From Hesseltinella vesiculosa (Eukaryota > Mucoromycota > Mucoromycetes > Mucorales > Cunninghamellaceae), in contig MCGT01000037.1 in NCBI GenBank assembly GCA_002104935.1, positions 186,001 to 250,000 of the forward strand: 64,000 nt of DNA, read 5' to 3'. Positions 1 through 11,854 of the stretch are shown one piece after another. Numbering within the stretch: position 1 is the first letter of the stretch; the number at the start of each line of letters is the position of its first letter. The position numbers and the translations under genes were made by a program. The notes under the pieces were generated by a model. It saw nothing but the letters and a program-made list of their open reading frames with translations. It had not been told where the DNA came from and ran no database searches.

Positions 1-731
1 ACCCGGGATGCCACCCCTTTTGAAATGGCCTACTTTGATTACAAGGAAAAACAAGAACGAGCAGCCGCCTCTGTGTTCCCTCAAGAATTCTACTTCAAAA
101 AGGGCACGCTTGCCGAACGACGATGGAAGGAACAAGTCGAAGCCCGCAATGCTGCCATGAACGATCCCTCGCTGTCTTTGACCGACGCCGTCGACCAAAC
201 CCGTGCCAGTGAAGATGCCGATGGCGCCGCCGCCGCCGCCGCACCTGTCGTCCAGGCCGACCGTATCACCAAGGCCGACAAGGAAAACGATATCAAGAAA
301 CTCGATCGTGCCCTGCAACAAAACCTCTACCTGATCGTCAAGCAACAAAACAAATGGCAATTCCCCCAAACAGACATGCAAGCCTCTGAATACCTGCACG
401 AAGTAAGCTCCTCTCCCCCTTCAAACCATCATCGCTGACCCTTCTCTTGTCCCTTTAGGCTGCTGAGCGTCATCTGAAAGAAGCCTGTGGTCCAGATATG
501 GATGTATGGTTTGTCGGTCGCCAACCCATCACGCATTACAAGGAAAGCCCCTCTCGAAAGGAAGACACCGAAGGCCTCAAGGTCTTCTTCATGAAGGCCC
601 GCATCTATGCTGGTCAGGTGAAGCCCAGCAAGGATGTCTCGGACTTTGCCTGGTTGACAAAGAAGGAGCTCGTTGATTACCTTCCCTCTGAATACTACAA
701 TTCTATCAAAGATAGCTTAAGTGATTTGTGA
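1..731 (+). CDS. MRPL17: Mitochondrial large-subunit ribosomal protein mL46, 5'-truncated
   Basis: Coding exons are <1..402 and 459..731, and the 56-nt intron has GTAAGC/TTTAG boundaries. The window opens in frame, so the N-terminus and mitochondrial presequence are missing; about 225 residues remain. The family is a Nudix-like fold without Nudix catalysis that sits in the mitoribosomal large subunit. Supporting blocks are a WKEQVEAR segment, the stretch LDRALQQNLYLIVKQ, then WQFPQTDM, AAERHLKEACG and a C-terminal KDVSDFAWLTKKEL segment, in mL46 order. An alanine-rich linker of GCC/GCA codons lies near 220-245. Yeast name MRPL17, human MRPL46. The assignment rests on motif order, not an alignment. 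Confidence 0.85.
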
Positions 732-920
732 TCGCTCTCCTTTCTCCTCCTTTTTTTTACATTTGTATACTGACCCACTACCCCTCGCTTGTCCATTTAG
801 ATTCTCTTTTTTTTTTTTTTTTTTTGTAAAGCATACACCCTCTTTCATTATTAAAAACAAAAAAAAAAAAAAAATCGTATTCATGGCGACCCCTCTACTT
901 TAATATATCATTGGGAGGAT

Positions 921-2189
921 TCATAGAACAACCGATCGTCGAGAAGGATTCAAAACAAGGGCCGATTTCATTTTTTTTAGCAGTGGCCGACACTCTTGCA
1001 TAAGCGTAGATTTACTGGCTGGTGATAACAGAGTGCTATTGAAAAAAGACGAGGACAGCCGCCGAACATTGACGACCGGCTGGCCTTGGGCATTATTGGG
1101 AATCCACCTGCGCAGTTTTTTTTCCAACACCATCGACCCCCGGGTGGCCCGATAGCAGTCAGCACACAGCAATTGCGATGTATATACTTTGTCCAGAAAT
1201 GGCCAACCATCAAACGTCTCGAGGCAATGTGTGCAGTCGTATTGCACTTGGTCATTACCCTGGATCAACTCCGGCCACGTTGCCAGCCCATGCTGCTCGG
1301 CCTGTTCGTAATGGGCAGCCATCAGCCGCAGGTCAGTCCACTGGTCGTCGTCTTGCAGCAGCGATGGTGATGAAGCCGAGGCCAGCCGGTCCAATGCTGG
1401 CGAAGAGCTGGAAAAGAGCGAAGGCGTGCCAGGCGTCGGAAACGAAGGCGACCGACCCAGCCGTTGCTGTAGCCAGATCAGGCAAGGCTGCAGGTGGCGA
1501 GTATCAAACTGGCACCAGAATCCTTGGGCTTGGAGCAGGTGCTGCACAAGCTGCCGCTGTTGGGTCAGCGCCAGACTGGCGTCTTTGTGTTGTTGGTCCA
1601 GGCGAGCCAGCGTTTGCTGCGCACCCATCCAGCTCTGCTGCTGGTCCTTGAGATCTGCTCGCACTTGTTCGATGGCATGGTGCAGATCCGACAGGTCTTG
1701 CTCCGCCACGCTGGTCTTGTCCCGCGCCCGTAAGTATTTTTTCTTCAGCTGGGCATTGATGACCGGCAGCCGGTACAGATCATGGTACTGACGCTCGCGC
1801 TTGGCTCGTTTGTCGCGGCGCTGTTCACAGTAAGCCCGCACGTGCTGCAGCTGCCGCTCCAGCTCCGTCAGGTCTTTCTCGGTCTCCCGTTGATCCTTGC
1901 AAAACTGACGCCGTCGAAGCTCGTGATCATCCATGTCATCCTCCAGTCGCTGCATCAGTTGCTGCTGGCTGTGTCGGAGACGGCGGTAATGCTGCTGCAA
2001 GGCGTCGATGGTTAAGAAAAAAATACGAAGTTGTTTTTGTCGCTGCAGAAGTGCTTGGAGCAAGGCTTGGAGGTGTTGTTTTTCGTACCGTCGCTCCAGT
2101 CCCACCTGGCTAAGCAGGCGTTCGACATAAGCCAGCGAGAATTCCGGCTCAGACGATCGGTTGAGTTCTGGTAAGGGTGTGGAAGCCAT
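921..2189 (-). CDS. Coiled-coil protein with C-terminal CxxC...CxxC (unrecognised)
   Basis: A single exon of 422 codons with ATG at 2189. Residues about 30-220 are strongly heptad-like and Gln/Leu/Arg-rich, predicting a long coiled coil. A Ser/Pro-rich spacer follows near residues 240-280. Residues 319-345 carry CTHC and CADC separated by 19 residues, which would suit a zinc ribbon or half-LIM site. The last 60 residues are basic. There is no signal peptide or membrane segment. I do not recognise the family; a structural or cytoskeletal adaptor is plausible but unproven. The 3' end lies only about 190 bp from the convergent mL46 gene. Codon use and the unbroken frame support a real gene. Confidence 0.7.
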   Translation of the reverse strand: MASTPLPELNRSSEPEFSLAYVERLLSQVGLERRYEKQHLQALLQALLQRQKQLRIFFLTIDALQQHYRRLRHSQQQLMQRLEDDMDDHELRRRQFCKDQRETEKDLTELERQLQHVRAYCEQRRDKRAKRERQYHDLYRLPVINAQLKKKYLRARDKTSVAEQDLSDLHHAIEQVRADLKDQQQSWMGAQQTLARLDQQHKDASLALTQQRQLVQHLLQAQGFWCQFDTRHLQPCLIWLQQRLGRSPSFPTPGTPSLFSSSSPALDRLASASSPSLLQDDDQWTDLRLMAAHYEQAEQHGLATWPELIQGNDQVQYDCTHCLETFDGWPFLDKVYTSQLLCADCYRATRGSMVLEKKLRRWIPNNAQGQPVVNVRRLSSSFFNSTLLSPASKSTLMQECRPLLKKMKSALVLNPSRRSVVL

Positions 2190-2713
2190 GATTTCCCGAG
2201 AATTAAAAATTTAAAAAAAAAATGAAAGCAGAAAAAGAGAGTATGAAAATAACCTATCCCTTAAAAATCGTCGACGGGAAGTTAATCAAATGACGTGAGT
2301 GCCAAATAAACACCCTGCCTGATTTGGCTATTGCCTTGCACCGGGTGTTTTTTTTAATCAAGCTGGCGACAGTCCAGAGGCGATCGACTTTCTTTTTTTA
2401 TAGTTGATTTGATGGAGGGATTGGTCAAAGGGTTGTTACAAAGGCATCGAGAATGGACGAGCATGGGCCACGATGACGTTCTTTTTTCTCGGGAGCGAGC
2501 CCTTGTTTCAGAGAGAGGAATTTTTCCGCAGATCAAGAGAGTGTAAAAAAAGGAGGCTCCAGTTCCTCGTTCCTTTTTGAATGGTCCAGGTTCTGGAAAA
2601 TTTTAGAAAGGTTGTAACCAAGTTTATGACGGGTTTAAAAGGAATAGGATGACAAGGGACGAGGGGAAAACAAATCTAAGCATGTACACGGATTTTTTGT
2701 TTTTTTTATTATT
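2190..2713. other. Intergenic region, 524 bp
   Basis: This lies between the start of the coiled-coil gene and the stop of ETF beta, both on the minus strand, so it should hold the promoter of the former and the terminator of the latter. It is AT-rich with several A and T runs. No gene-like frame or RNA gene was recognised. Confidence 0.5.
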
Positions 2714-3749
2714 CTACAACACCTTGGCTTCGTTCTTCAACTTGTCGACCAATTCATCGACGCTTTCGACCTTACGACCGCCTTCGCGCTTGGCAGGCTC
2801 TTCAACCTTGATGGTTTGGATGCGAGGAGAAACGTCGATGCCGAGATCTTCAGGGGTAATCTTCACCAAAGGCTTCTTCTTGGCCTTCATGATGTTGGGC
2901 AATGAGGCATAACGAGGTTCGTTCAAACTAAGGCGTCAAAAAAGAACGAGTGTTGGTCCCTCTTTCCTCGTCTTCCTCCGTTGAATAGATAAAAAAAAAA
3001 AACTTACCGAAGATCGGTGGTGATAATGGCAGGGATCTTGGTTTCCAAAGTTTCCAAACCACCATCAATTTCACGAGTCACCTTCAAGGCTTCGTTTTCA
3101 ATGGTGACCTTGGAGGCAAAGGTGGTCTGGAAAAAAAAAAAAAAAAAAAAAGTTGTCTGAGAAACGAGAAGCCCGTGGGAAAAACCAACTGATTTTTTTT
3201 ACCTGAGGCCAGTTCAAAAGACCGGCGAGCATTTGGCCAGTTTGATTGGCGTCATCGTCGATGGCTTGCTTACCAAGGATGAAAAGATCAGGCTTCTTTT
3301 CTTCCTTGTCGGTGAAGGCCTTGAGCAGCTTGGCAACAGCCAGGGGTTGGAGAGTAGCGTCATCCTTGACTTCCACATGCACAGCACGGTCAGCACCCAT
3401 GGCCAAAGCTGTGCGAAGGGTTTCTTGGGCCTTGGCCGTACCGCAAGAGATGGCCACCACTTCGACTTCCTTCTTTTCAGCCTTCTTGGCTTCCTTGATA
3501 CGAACAGCTTCTTCCACGGCAATTTCATCAAAAGGATTCATGCTGTGCTTGACGTTACGATCCACATCAGTCTTGGCAGGATTCACACGTACCTTGACAG
3601 CTAAAGAAAAGAAAAAAAAAACATAATGAGCATGACGTCTTTTGTTCACCATGCCTTCATTGTTTTCTCATCATCTCTCTTTCCCATTCATCCTTACCAA
3701 AGTCAACAACACGCTTGACGGGAACAAAGATACGCAAAGGATTCGACAT
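2714..3749 (-). CDS. ETFB: Electron transfer flavoprotein subunit beta
   Basis: Four exons, complement(join(2714..2927,3008..3126,3203..3600,3698..3749)), give 260 residues, the usual ETF-beta length. The protein pairs with ETF alpha in the mitochondrial matrix and passes electrons from acyl-CoA and other dehydrogenases to ETF:quinone oxidoreductase; the beta subunit binds AMP. Seen: the N-terminal [17 protein letters not shown], the [16 protein letters not shown] block, the [28 protein letters not shown] segment split around the intron-free exon 2, and [19 protein letters not shown]. The C-terminus ends in the KKKPLV and NEAKVL blocks. All introns are GT-AG; the one at 3127-3202 contains a long A/T run. 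Yeast counterpart CIR1. Confidence 0.95.
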
Positions 3750-4085
3750 TTTTAATAAAAAAGAGTTGAAGGGGATAAAAAGAAAAAAAAAATAAACGGG
3801 GATCCCTGAGCAGCGAAAAAAAAAAAAATTGGGCATGGTTGTCCGCCAGCTTCATCCTCCAATCACATTGCACATCGATACGCTATTTTGACAGAGTGTC
3901 ACATGAAAAATGGAACCCTTCTGGCTCAAGGTTTTACCCGGACCAAAGGTTTACTAAAAAAAAAAAAGCAGCTTGTTGTCAAAGGAGGATGGGATGGAGG
4001 ATTAAAAGAGAAGAAAAATCAATGCAAGAGAATGAATGAGTGTGTGTGTGTGGGGGGGGGGAAGAGGATATATATATAAAAAAAA
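3750..4085. other. Intergenic region with TG/GT and AT runs
   Basis: This 336-bp spacer separates the ETFB start from the CCC2 stop. It contains a GT-rich then G-rich stretch near 4039-4061 followed by a TATATATA run. No coding or RNA gene was recognised. Confidence 0.5.
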
Positions 4086-5400
4086 TTAGGCGACCACTTC
4101 TATGGAACGTAAATCATACGCTTGATCGTTGGGTAAGGGCTGGTACTGAGTCGCTTTGGGGCGGACGCGTTGCCGAGTCCAATCGAGAAAAGAGGACCAG
4201 AAGGAAGGCGAGGGGTCCGAGGCATCCAAAGAAGGCTTGCGCCAGAACCATTTCAACATGAGACTGCTGACCACCACACTGGTGGAACTGGCAGCCATGG
4301 CTAAGCCGGCCATCATGGGATGCAAGTGATAGCCCCAAGGTATAAACAGGCCCATGGCCAAAGGAATGCCCACCAAATTGTACACACATGCCCAGAGCAA
4401 GTTGATCTTGATCCTACGGAAAATGGTGCGTGACAGGTCCAGGGCGGTGACGACGTCGTCGAGATGATTGCGCATCAGCACCACATCAGCCGCTTCCATC
4501 GCCACGTCAGTGCCACTGCACATGGCAATGCCGAAATCAGACTGGACAAGCGCAGGGGAGTCATTGATACCATCGCCCACCATCGCCACCACCGACGATT
4601 CAAGTTGGTCGGAGCGTGATGGCCAGCATCGACGGGAGCGAAGACGTTGAGGCGGTTGTTGTTGCATGCGTTGAACCAGCTGGGTCTTGCCGTTGGGCGA
4701 CACCCCAGCGTGCACCTCCTGGATACCGATCAGGTCCGCAATGGTTTGGGCAGCCAGCGCATTGTCACCGGTCACCATGGCGGTGCTGATGCCCATCTGG
4801 TGCAAGGCTGCGATCACCTGCTTGGCTTCGGGCTTCACCTGGTCGGAGATCGAGATGTAGCCGACCGCCGTGCCGTTGACGCCAACCAAGATGCACGTGT
4901 GGCCATGACGCTCCTGCTCTTCCACCAAGGCACGCTCGTGTTCAGTCAGGTGGATGTGCCATTCCGACGCAAACCATGCGGCATTGCCGACCACCACCAG
5001 GTATTGTTGCATTTGATCGATCAGAGCGTCCATCAAGGCATGGCCAAAGGGCGTCGTGTTGCTCGGACTCGACAGTTTCTTGAGGGTCGGGGCCACATCC
5101 ACATGGCTTTCGATCCCGGCTCCTGTTTCGCTCTTGAACCCAGACAACAAAGCCATGTCTTCGAGGCTGTTGACGAGCAGCATGTCTTTGACCTTGTTCA
5201 CCACCGCTCGGCCTAGCAAGTGTTCACTGCGGGTTTCCACCATGGCGGCCAAGAAAAGCATGCGGGTTCGGGTGCTGTCCCGTCCATCAAAGGAGGCATA
5301 GGCCGCCACATCCACCTTGCCGGTGGTCAACGTGCCGGTCTTGTCAAACACCACCTTGTTCACACGTTGACCTACAATGAAGGCTGAGCGGACCTGCTCC

Positions 5401-5435
<35 letters not shown>

Positions 5436-7609
5436 TTTTTCCAGGACAGGACCACCTTTGAACAAGACGCCGTTTTCAGCCGCAAGACCGGTACCGACCA
5501 TGACAGCGGTGGGCGTGGCCAGACCAAGGGCACAGGGACAGGCGACGATGATCACACTGATACACATCTTGAGACAGACAAAGAACCAGTTGCCATGGCC
5601 TTCTTGCTCAATTTCCGAGCGCATCATGTCGGGCATGCGGTCGACCCCAAAGAACATGACCAGGAGCGTCCAGATGACCAAAGTAGACATGCCGAGGAAA
5701 ATCACCGAAGGCACAAAGTAGCCAGCAACCACGTCGGTAAAGGCTTGGATGGGTGCCTTGCTGACTTGGGCGTCTTCCACCAAACGAACGATCTGGCTGA
5801 GCGCGGTGTCGGTCCCCACCCGAGTAGCTTGCATGGTGAAGGTGCCAAGGCCGTTGACGGTGCCGCCAATCACGGTGCTGCCGACTTTTTTGCTGACGGG
5901 ATCCACTTCACCGGTCACCATACTTTCATCAATCGACGAGTGGCCGCTGACAATCACGCCATCGGTCGGGATCTTGTCGCCAGGCACGATCTTGAGGTGG
6001 TCGCCTTGTTGGATCAGCTCCGAGGCCAGGCGGCGTTCACCAACGACGGCTTTGGTCTCGGGATCGAGCGTCAACAGGCAGGCCGTCGAGGGAGTGAGCG
6101 ACATGAGTTTGGACAGGGCGATGGACGACTGCCCCTTGGCTTTGTTTTCCAGATACCGGCCCATGAGAATAAAGGAAATCAGCATGGTGGTGGTATCAAA
6201 AAAGACGGAGGGTGCGACGGGGGCTTGAATGAGGACGGCACGGCACATGGAGAGGATGGAGAAAAAAAAGGCGGCGAGGGTGGATAAGGAGACGAGCACG
6301 TCCATGGTGGGTGATTTGTGCAAGATCGACTTGTAAGCAGAGACCAGGAAGCGGCGGCCAATGAAGAATTGCGCAGGGATGGCTAGCAGCATCTGCAAGA
6401 GGTCCGAGATATAAAGGCCCGGCAGAAAGGTGCATTGGTAAAACGGGCCGGTCCACGCCCACTTTGGCAGCACCATGGCGATCACAAACACGGGCACGGA
6501 GAAGAATAAACTGGCCACCAGAGCACGGCGCCATTGTTGAATTTCACGGACTTTGGACAAGCTTTCCAATTGGGCATTTCTTGTCGCATCGGCCACCAAA
6601 GCATCAAACCTACCATGAAAAAAAGCATGAGACGGTTTTTTTTTTCTTTTCCTTTTTCTTTTGACTACCCAAGATCCTCAATGGCTTCAACAATGGTGCG
6701 GACGCCAATGACTTGGCTGTGGAATTGGATTTTCGCCATTTCGGTCATTAAATTCACCGAGACGGACAGGACGCCGTCGAGTTTGCCGAGGCCCTGCTCG
6801 ATGCTGTGGACACAAGAAGCACAGGTCATGCCAAAGATTTGCAGCTGGATTTGATCGTCGAGCTTGCGTTCGGCTAGCGAAGCATCAAAACCACAGTCAT
6901 CGACGGCTTGGACCAACTGATCAGCCGTGATTTGGTCGTCGTGCTCCACAGTGGCTCGCTCGGTCAGGAGCGACACCTTGACGGATGTCACCCCTGGCAA
7001 GGCTTGGACAGCTCGCTCGATGCTGTGGACACAAGAAGCACAGGTCATCCCTCGGACTTCGAGCACCGTCACCGTCGGTTCATCATGGGAAAGGAGGGCG
7101 GCTTTTTCGTTCAGGTCGTGGGCAGTGGAGGTGGTCAAAGGGGCCGGCAAAGGAGACGCCGGGGTGTCCGTGACAAGAGGTGCAACATCAAATCCACAGT
7201 CGTCAATGGTGGTCAAGATTTGTTGGGTAGCTTGCTCATGGGAATGGTTGTCGAGAGTATAAAACACTGTAGCTGATTCCGATTCGAGATTGACATTGGC
7301 ACCAACAACAAAGGCCAGGCTGTGCAGACCGTTTTGGATGGATCGTACACAGCTCTGGCATGTCATGCCTAGGACTGAGAAGGAAGCTGACAACAGAGGC
7401 ACATCAAAACCGCAGTCTTCCATGGCCGTTTGGGCACCGACAACATCAAATGCACTGGTTGCTCGGATCCGAGCCACTTGACTTTCCAAATCCACATCCA
7501 CGTTCTCGACGCCGGGTAAATCTCGGACAGCCATGGTGACAGATTTGACGCATGACTGACAAGTCATTCCTTCCACTGGGAATACATATTGACGAGCCTT
7601 GTCAATCAT
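4086..7609 (-). CDS. CCC2: Copper-transporting P1B-type ATPase with four HMA domains
   Basis: Three exons, complement(join(4086..5371,5435..6609,6669..7609)), encode 1,133 residues. The protein should pump Cu(I) into the secretory pathway. Four N-terminal HMA domains carry MTCQSC or MTCASC, with CxxC at residues 17-20, 84-87, 190-193 and 263-266; yeast Ccc2 has two. The core has the phosphatase-loop TGE (about 546), the CPC metal motif (671-673), DKTGTLT with catalytic Asp715, TGDN, GDGIND (971-976), a YN pair in TM7 and MAASSTSVVVSS in TM8. The usual SEHP of the nucleotide-binding domain reads SEHLL, with Leu757 after His756. The second intron has about 30 A's directly after its GTA donor. 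The substrate call rests on CPC, YN and MxxSS, which define Cu(I) pumps. Confidence 0.95.
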
Positions 7610-8206
7610 TGAAAACTAAACAAGCATAAATCAAAGGAAAAGAAATGAGAAGAAAAAAAAAAAAAAAGAGGGATAATAAACAAAAAGGCTATATGGAAAA
7701 AACAGGGAGGAAAAAAGAGGAGCAAGAAGTTTGTTTCTGCGCAAAAAAAAGGTCAGCAACTCCACCCGCTGAGAATTGGAGTGTTTTGCCGCTTTCGGCT
7801 GAATCTTGCCCTTCCATTTTTTTTATCAGATCGCAGGTGATCAGATTTGTCATCAGCAAGCCATGAGCTATCACCGCTACTTTTGAGAAATTCAACGGGA
7901 ATGACTCCCTCCTATTCTTTTTTTTTCTCTGCTCACAACATCGACAGAATTGATGTACCATGGGGCTTATTTAAAAAAATCCATGGCAAATCATGGGGTA
8001 ACTAACTGGGCTCAGATTATTTATAGCTGGGGAAGGGGGCTCATCGCAGGCTCCCTGGATTTGATTTGTGGCCACAGCGCTTAGGAGGGCCAGTTGAGCA
8101 TTTTGTGCCGAGACTTTATTATTTGAACCAGTCATCCAGGCGATGAAAAGGGGAGAAGTTGAAGAGGAGGGATTTTGCAAATCAGAAGGGAAGAGGGGTG
8201 GAAGGA
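7610..8206. other. Intergenic region, 597 bp
   Basis: This spans the CCC2 5' flank (including an A-run just upstream of its ATG) and the 3' flank of RAD2. Short open frames on both strands lack family resemblance, splice support or codon character. Nothing else was recognised. Confidence 0.5.
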
Positions 8207-11200
8207 TTACTTTTTTTGTTTTTTTGCTGTCACCCCTTTAGGAAGGTGGTCATCCTCTTGGATTTCCAGCCGCCGAGCAGCTTGACGCACGCGCTTACTG
8301 ACATGGGTAGCATCTTGTCCTCGAGAATACGTCGATCCGAAATAGTTGTTGATGGACATCTGCATGCCCTCGGCCTGACAGTAAAAGAGAGATGAACCAT
8401 TGCCCTTTTTTTTTTTTTTTTCTCGAGAACTCACCTGCTTGTTCATTTCACGAATGACAGGCACCAAGAATTCATCGACTTTTTCTTCTGGCCAAGTAAA
8501 GGTGTGCTTGAGATAGGTCCGCAAGGTGTCCAGCTGGGGTGCCGCCCAGGTGAATTTTTCCAAGGACTCATCCACTCTCGGATGGAGATAGGCGTCTTGC
8601 ACCAACGGGTCTGGAAAATCTTCTGGAATGTCGAATTGTTTGTGGCTGCGTCGCTGTCAAAAGAAACGATGAGCTCCATAGAGAAAAAGAGAGGAGACAC
8701 CTACAAATTTCCGTTGGAAGTCGGTCCGATCGACCCCAGACTCGTGCCATTCCTTGAAGCGGTGCAACAGAGCAAGAGCGTCGTCGTCGCTGTCGTCTCT
8801 GAATTCGGCCAGGATCTCATAGGCAATCACAGGACCGATGCCATTGACGCCAGGGGTATAATCGCTGCCGAGAAAGTAGGCTAGCTGAATCATGCGCATA
8901 CGGTTGAGCTTCATGTGGGCAGCTATGGCCTGGGCTTCGTAGCACTGAACAAATTTGCGTTGCTGGAACATGTTGCGATAGATGCCAGACCCGCCAAACA
9001 AAAAGCAATCAGAGTCATCCGTCACGATGCCGTCCACCAGGTCGTGGTCAAACAGATAGGCGCACTGCGCTTCGGCTTCCATAGGCGCCATGACGTACGG
9101 AATGCCAAATAACTGGAGCAAATGCTGGATATCTTGCACCATCTGGGGCGTAATGGCGTCTGCTTGCGCGATCTGTTTCTGCTGCTGGTGTCGCAGGTCA
9201 TCCAGGTCCTTGGCAATCTCATGTTGCACTGTCGACAGATCACGGCCCTTGAGATCCGAGAAGAATTGGGCAAACTGCTCATCCTCCAGCTCGGCACCGT
9301 CACGCATCTGTTGCTCCTCTTCTTCCGTCAGCAGCATTGGCTCAGCTTCATCTACTTGACCCACTGCTTCGCCTTGGTCCTCGGCTTGCTCACTTTTTTT
9401 CTCGCCAAAAAAAAAAAAAAAAAAATTGAGCGGGATAGGTTAGCATGACATGGTTTTTTACCTCAGGGATGGCTCTTTCAAATCGGCATGCTCGCGTGCG
9501 CTTGTTTGACTACCTCTGAAAAACAGCGTTCGTTGATCATTCTCTGGCTCTTTGTCGACATACTTTGAGAAAGGCTGGGAGGCTAGGTTGTCCTCCTCTG
9601 GGGTATGGGGTTGGCTGTGGACATCAGGAAGGGTATGGGTAGCTGGTGAAACTTGGTCAGCAAGGGCTGCGGTAGCAGGTTGGGCTGGAGACAAGGGAGT
9701 GGGCATGGGAACGGAGAGGGAAGGAGGTGGGCTTGGAACGGCGGCAGGGTCACCCACCCAGACAATGGGCTTGTCGTCGTCGTCAGAATCGTCATCCAAG
9801 ACAATAGCATCCTCAGCAGAAGCCGGCACATGGATGGGATGCAAAGACGATCCGACGCCACCATAGGGTGGCGTCCTTTGGGCAAGGGCTGGCGAATAAG
9901 TAGAGCTGGGCGGGGGGAGCGAGGCTTGCTGGTGCTGGAAGCGTTTCCAATGTAGGACACAGTCCAGAAAGCGCTGTTGGAACGCCAGTGCTTGCTGAGC
10001 CATGGGATTGCCGCTGTTGGACTTACCGTAAGCCTTGTGGACCGAATGGAGCTTGTCCTGCACCTCTTGGATCGAATGGTCAAAGATGGGGTCATGCAGG
10101 AGCGAGCGGTATTCGTCATTGAACGAGTGCTGATAGACAAAGGCATCGGGCATGGCTTGCGACCAGTGCTGGAACATTTCTTCGGCCGTCATGTCCAGCA
10201 TGTCTCGTTGGTGCTCCTGCCATTGCTTCTCGACGGGCACCGTGGGAGGTAGGGATTGCGGAGGGTCATGGTACATGTCCCAAATGACCTGATCAACCGC
10301 CATGTCTTCTTCATCCACCATCGAGATGGGCTCACTTGGTTGCTGGTTGGGGAAGGCAAACAGAGCCTGGCTGTCGTCCGAGTCGGTGAGCTGGTCTTCT
10401 GAATCGTCGCTGTAGCCTGTGCTAGCGGCGGACTCCCAGAGCGCAAACGAGTCTCGACCAACATAGCGGTATCCCAAAGCGTCGCTGTCGTGTTGTGAAG
10501 CGCCCTCGTCCGTGGCTGACACTGCATCGGAGACTTTGTCTTCATCGTCACTGGCAGGGTCCAGCGCGCTCACGATTGACCAAAGATTGGGGTTCTTGGC
10601 AATGGCTGCAGCCACGAGATCATCCTGCTCGACATCAGAGTCGTTCTTATCAGCGTCCCCATGCACACGGTCGTCGTCCATGTGGCCCAGGGTCAATGGT
10701 GGCTCCGCGGGCGGTGCATGGAGTGGCTGTGACGAAGCGTGGGTCGGAGACGGCTGTAGGTTGGTCTGTGAACCAGGGAGGCGCCAGCCCAGACCCTCGT
10801 CGATGTTTTCGTTCTTGACCAGAATATAGGACCGGCCTCGTTCGCTGGCGACACGCGAAGGCTGGGAGGCATCGTTGACCTGGCTGGCCATGTTATTCAT
10901 CTGCAGTACGCGCTGGGTCATGGTGTTTCGGAACGCAAGCTGCTGGATCTGTTGCTTTGAGAAATCCATGGCTGTTTTGGATTGTTGGATCATATTGCTG
11001 AGCCGGGCCCAAGAGGTCTGGCGGGATCGCACCTTGAGGTCCTGGATGACTTCGTACTGGAGCTCGGTCGGTAGGGCTTGGAAGTCGGCTGAGTCCATGT
11101 TGATTTCATGCTTGAATTCTTCGATAAAGTCGAGCATCTCTTCACGCGTTACAAGGCGCGGGTCCATCGACCGAGGGTCCATCATCGGCGCATCCTTTGG

Positions 11201-11854
11201 CAGTTCGTACTGATCCTGTTTGATTGTGTTCTGGTGGCGAAGTTGATTCACCACCGCTTCATTGTTATCTAGTTGGTCCATATACACATAGTCCTCTTCG
11301 TCTTCGTGTTGTGTCATCGGTCGCTGATGGGACCGTCTAAAAAAAAGGCGAGGTTTAATGGCCACGGCCTTTCTATTTTTTTCGTTCAAACAAGACTTGC
11401 CGTTTTTCTTCTTCTTTTGCCGCATGGGACATGAGTTGGACTTTGAGGATCTTTTCAGCCGTTTTCTGTGCACTTGTCTGGATCCCTTCACGACGCTGCC
11501 TTCGCACTCGCTACGGAAAAAAAAAAAAAAAAAAAAAGGAAGCGTGTGAGCGGACAAGGAAAGGCCATTGTTATCAAGGGTGGCACTGACGATGGTATTT
11601 AATTTCATTGTTGGGGCGCCACCATCAAACACAAAGACAGGCTTTATATTGTAAAACATGAGCTTGCACAGACGTCGAAAGAAGCCAAGGATATAGCCAT
11701 TACGTACAGCCGAGCCATCTTTGGACCGCATGGTTTGCAAAAACTGATAGATCCAAATGCTCGCATCGATGGCCAGTTTTTGATGTCGCAGGCTCTCCAA
11801 CTGAACATTCTTCGACGTAGGTTCCAGTAGACCCCATAATCCTTGAACACCCAT
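8207..11854 (-). CDS. RAD2: XPG/RAD2 structure-specific DNA repair endonuclease
   Basis: Six exons, complement(join(8207..8374,8435..8653,8705..9392,9462..11336,11401..11510,11591..11854)), give 1,107 residues. The enzyme makes the 3' incision in nucleotide excision repair. The XPG N domain begins MGVQGLWGLLEP with LAIDASIWIYQF and VFVFDGGAP. A long acidic spacer (exon 4 of the minus-strand reading) separates it from the I domain with APMEAEAQCAYL and GIVTDDSDCFLFGG. The helix-two-turn-helix SDYTPGVNGIGPV follows. Near the C-terminus QMSINNYF fits a PCNA-binding PIP box, and the tail is basic. The second intron keeps frame only with a GC donor (GCAAGT at 11400-11395) and an AG acceptor at 11337. 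The 9393-9461 intron acceptor lies within an A-run and is less certain. Confidence 0.93.

Noticed and set aside
4647..5216. 189-codon plus-strand frame opposite CCC2
   Set aside because: It is antisense to a well-supported ATPase exon and shows no domain.
9458..9462. RAD2 reading stops at the exon end, suggesting a truncated or split nuclease
   Set aside because: The stop lies inside a GTAAAA donor; splicing to 9392 restores the I domain in frame.
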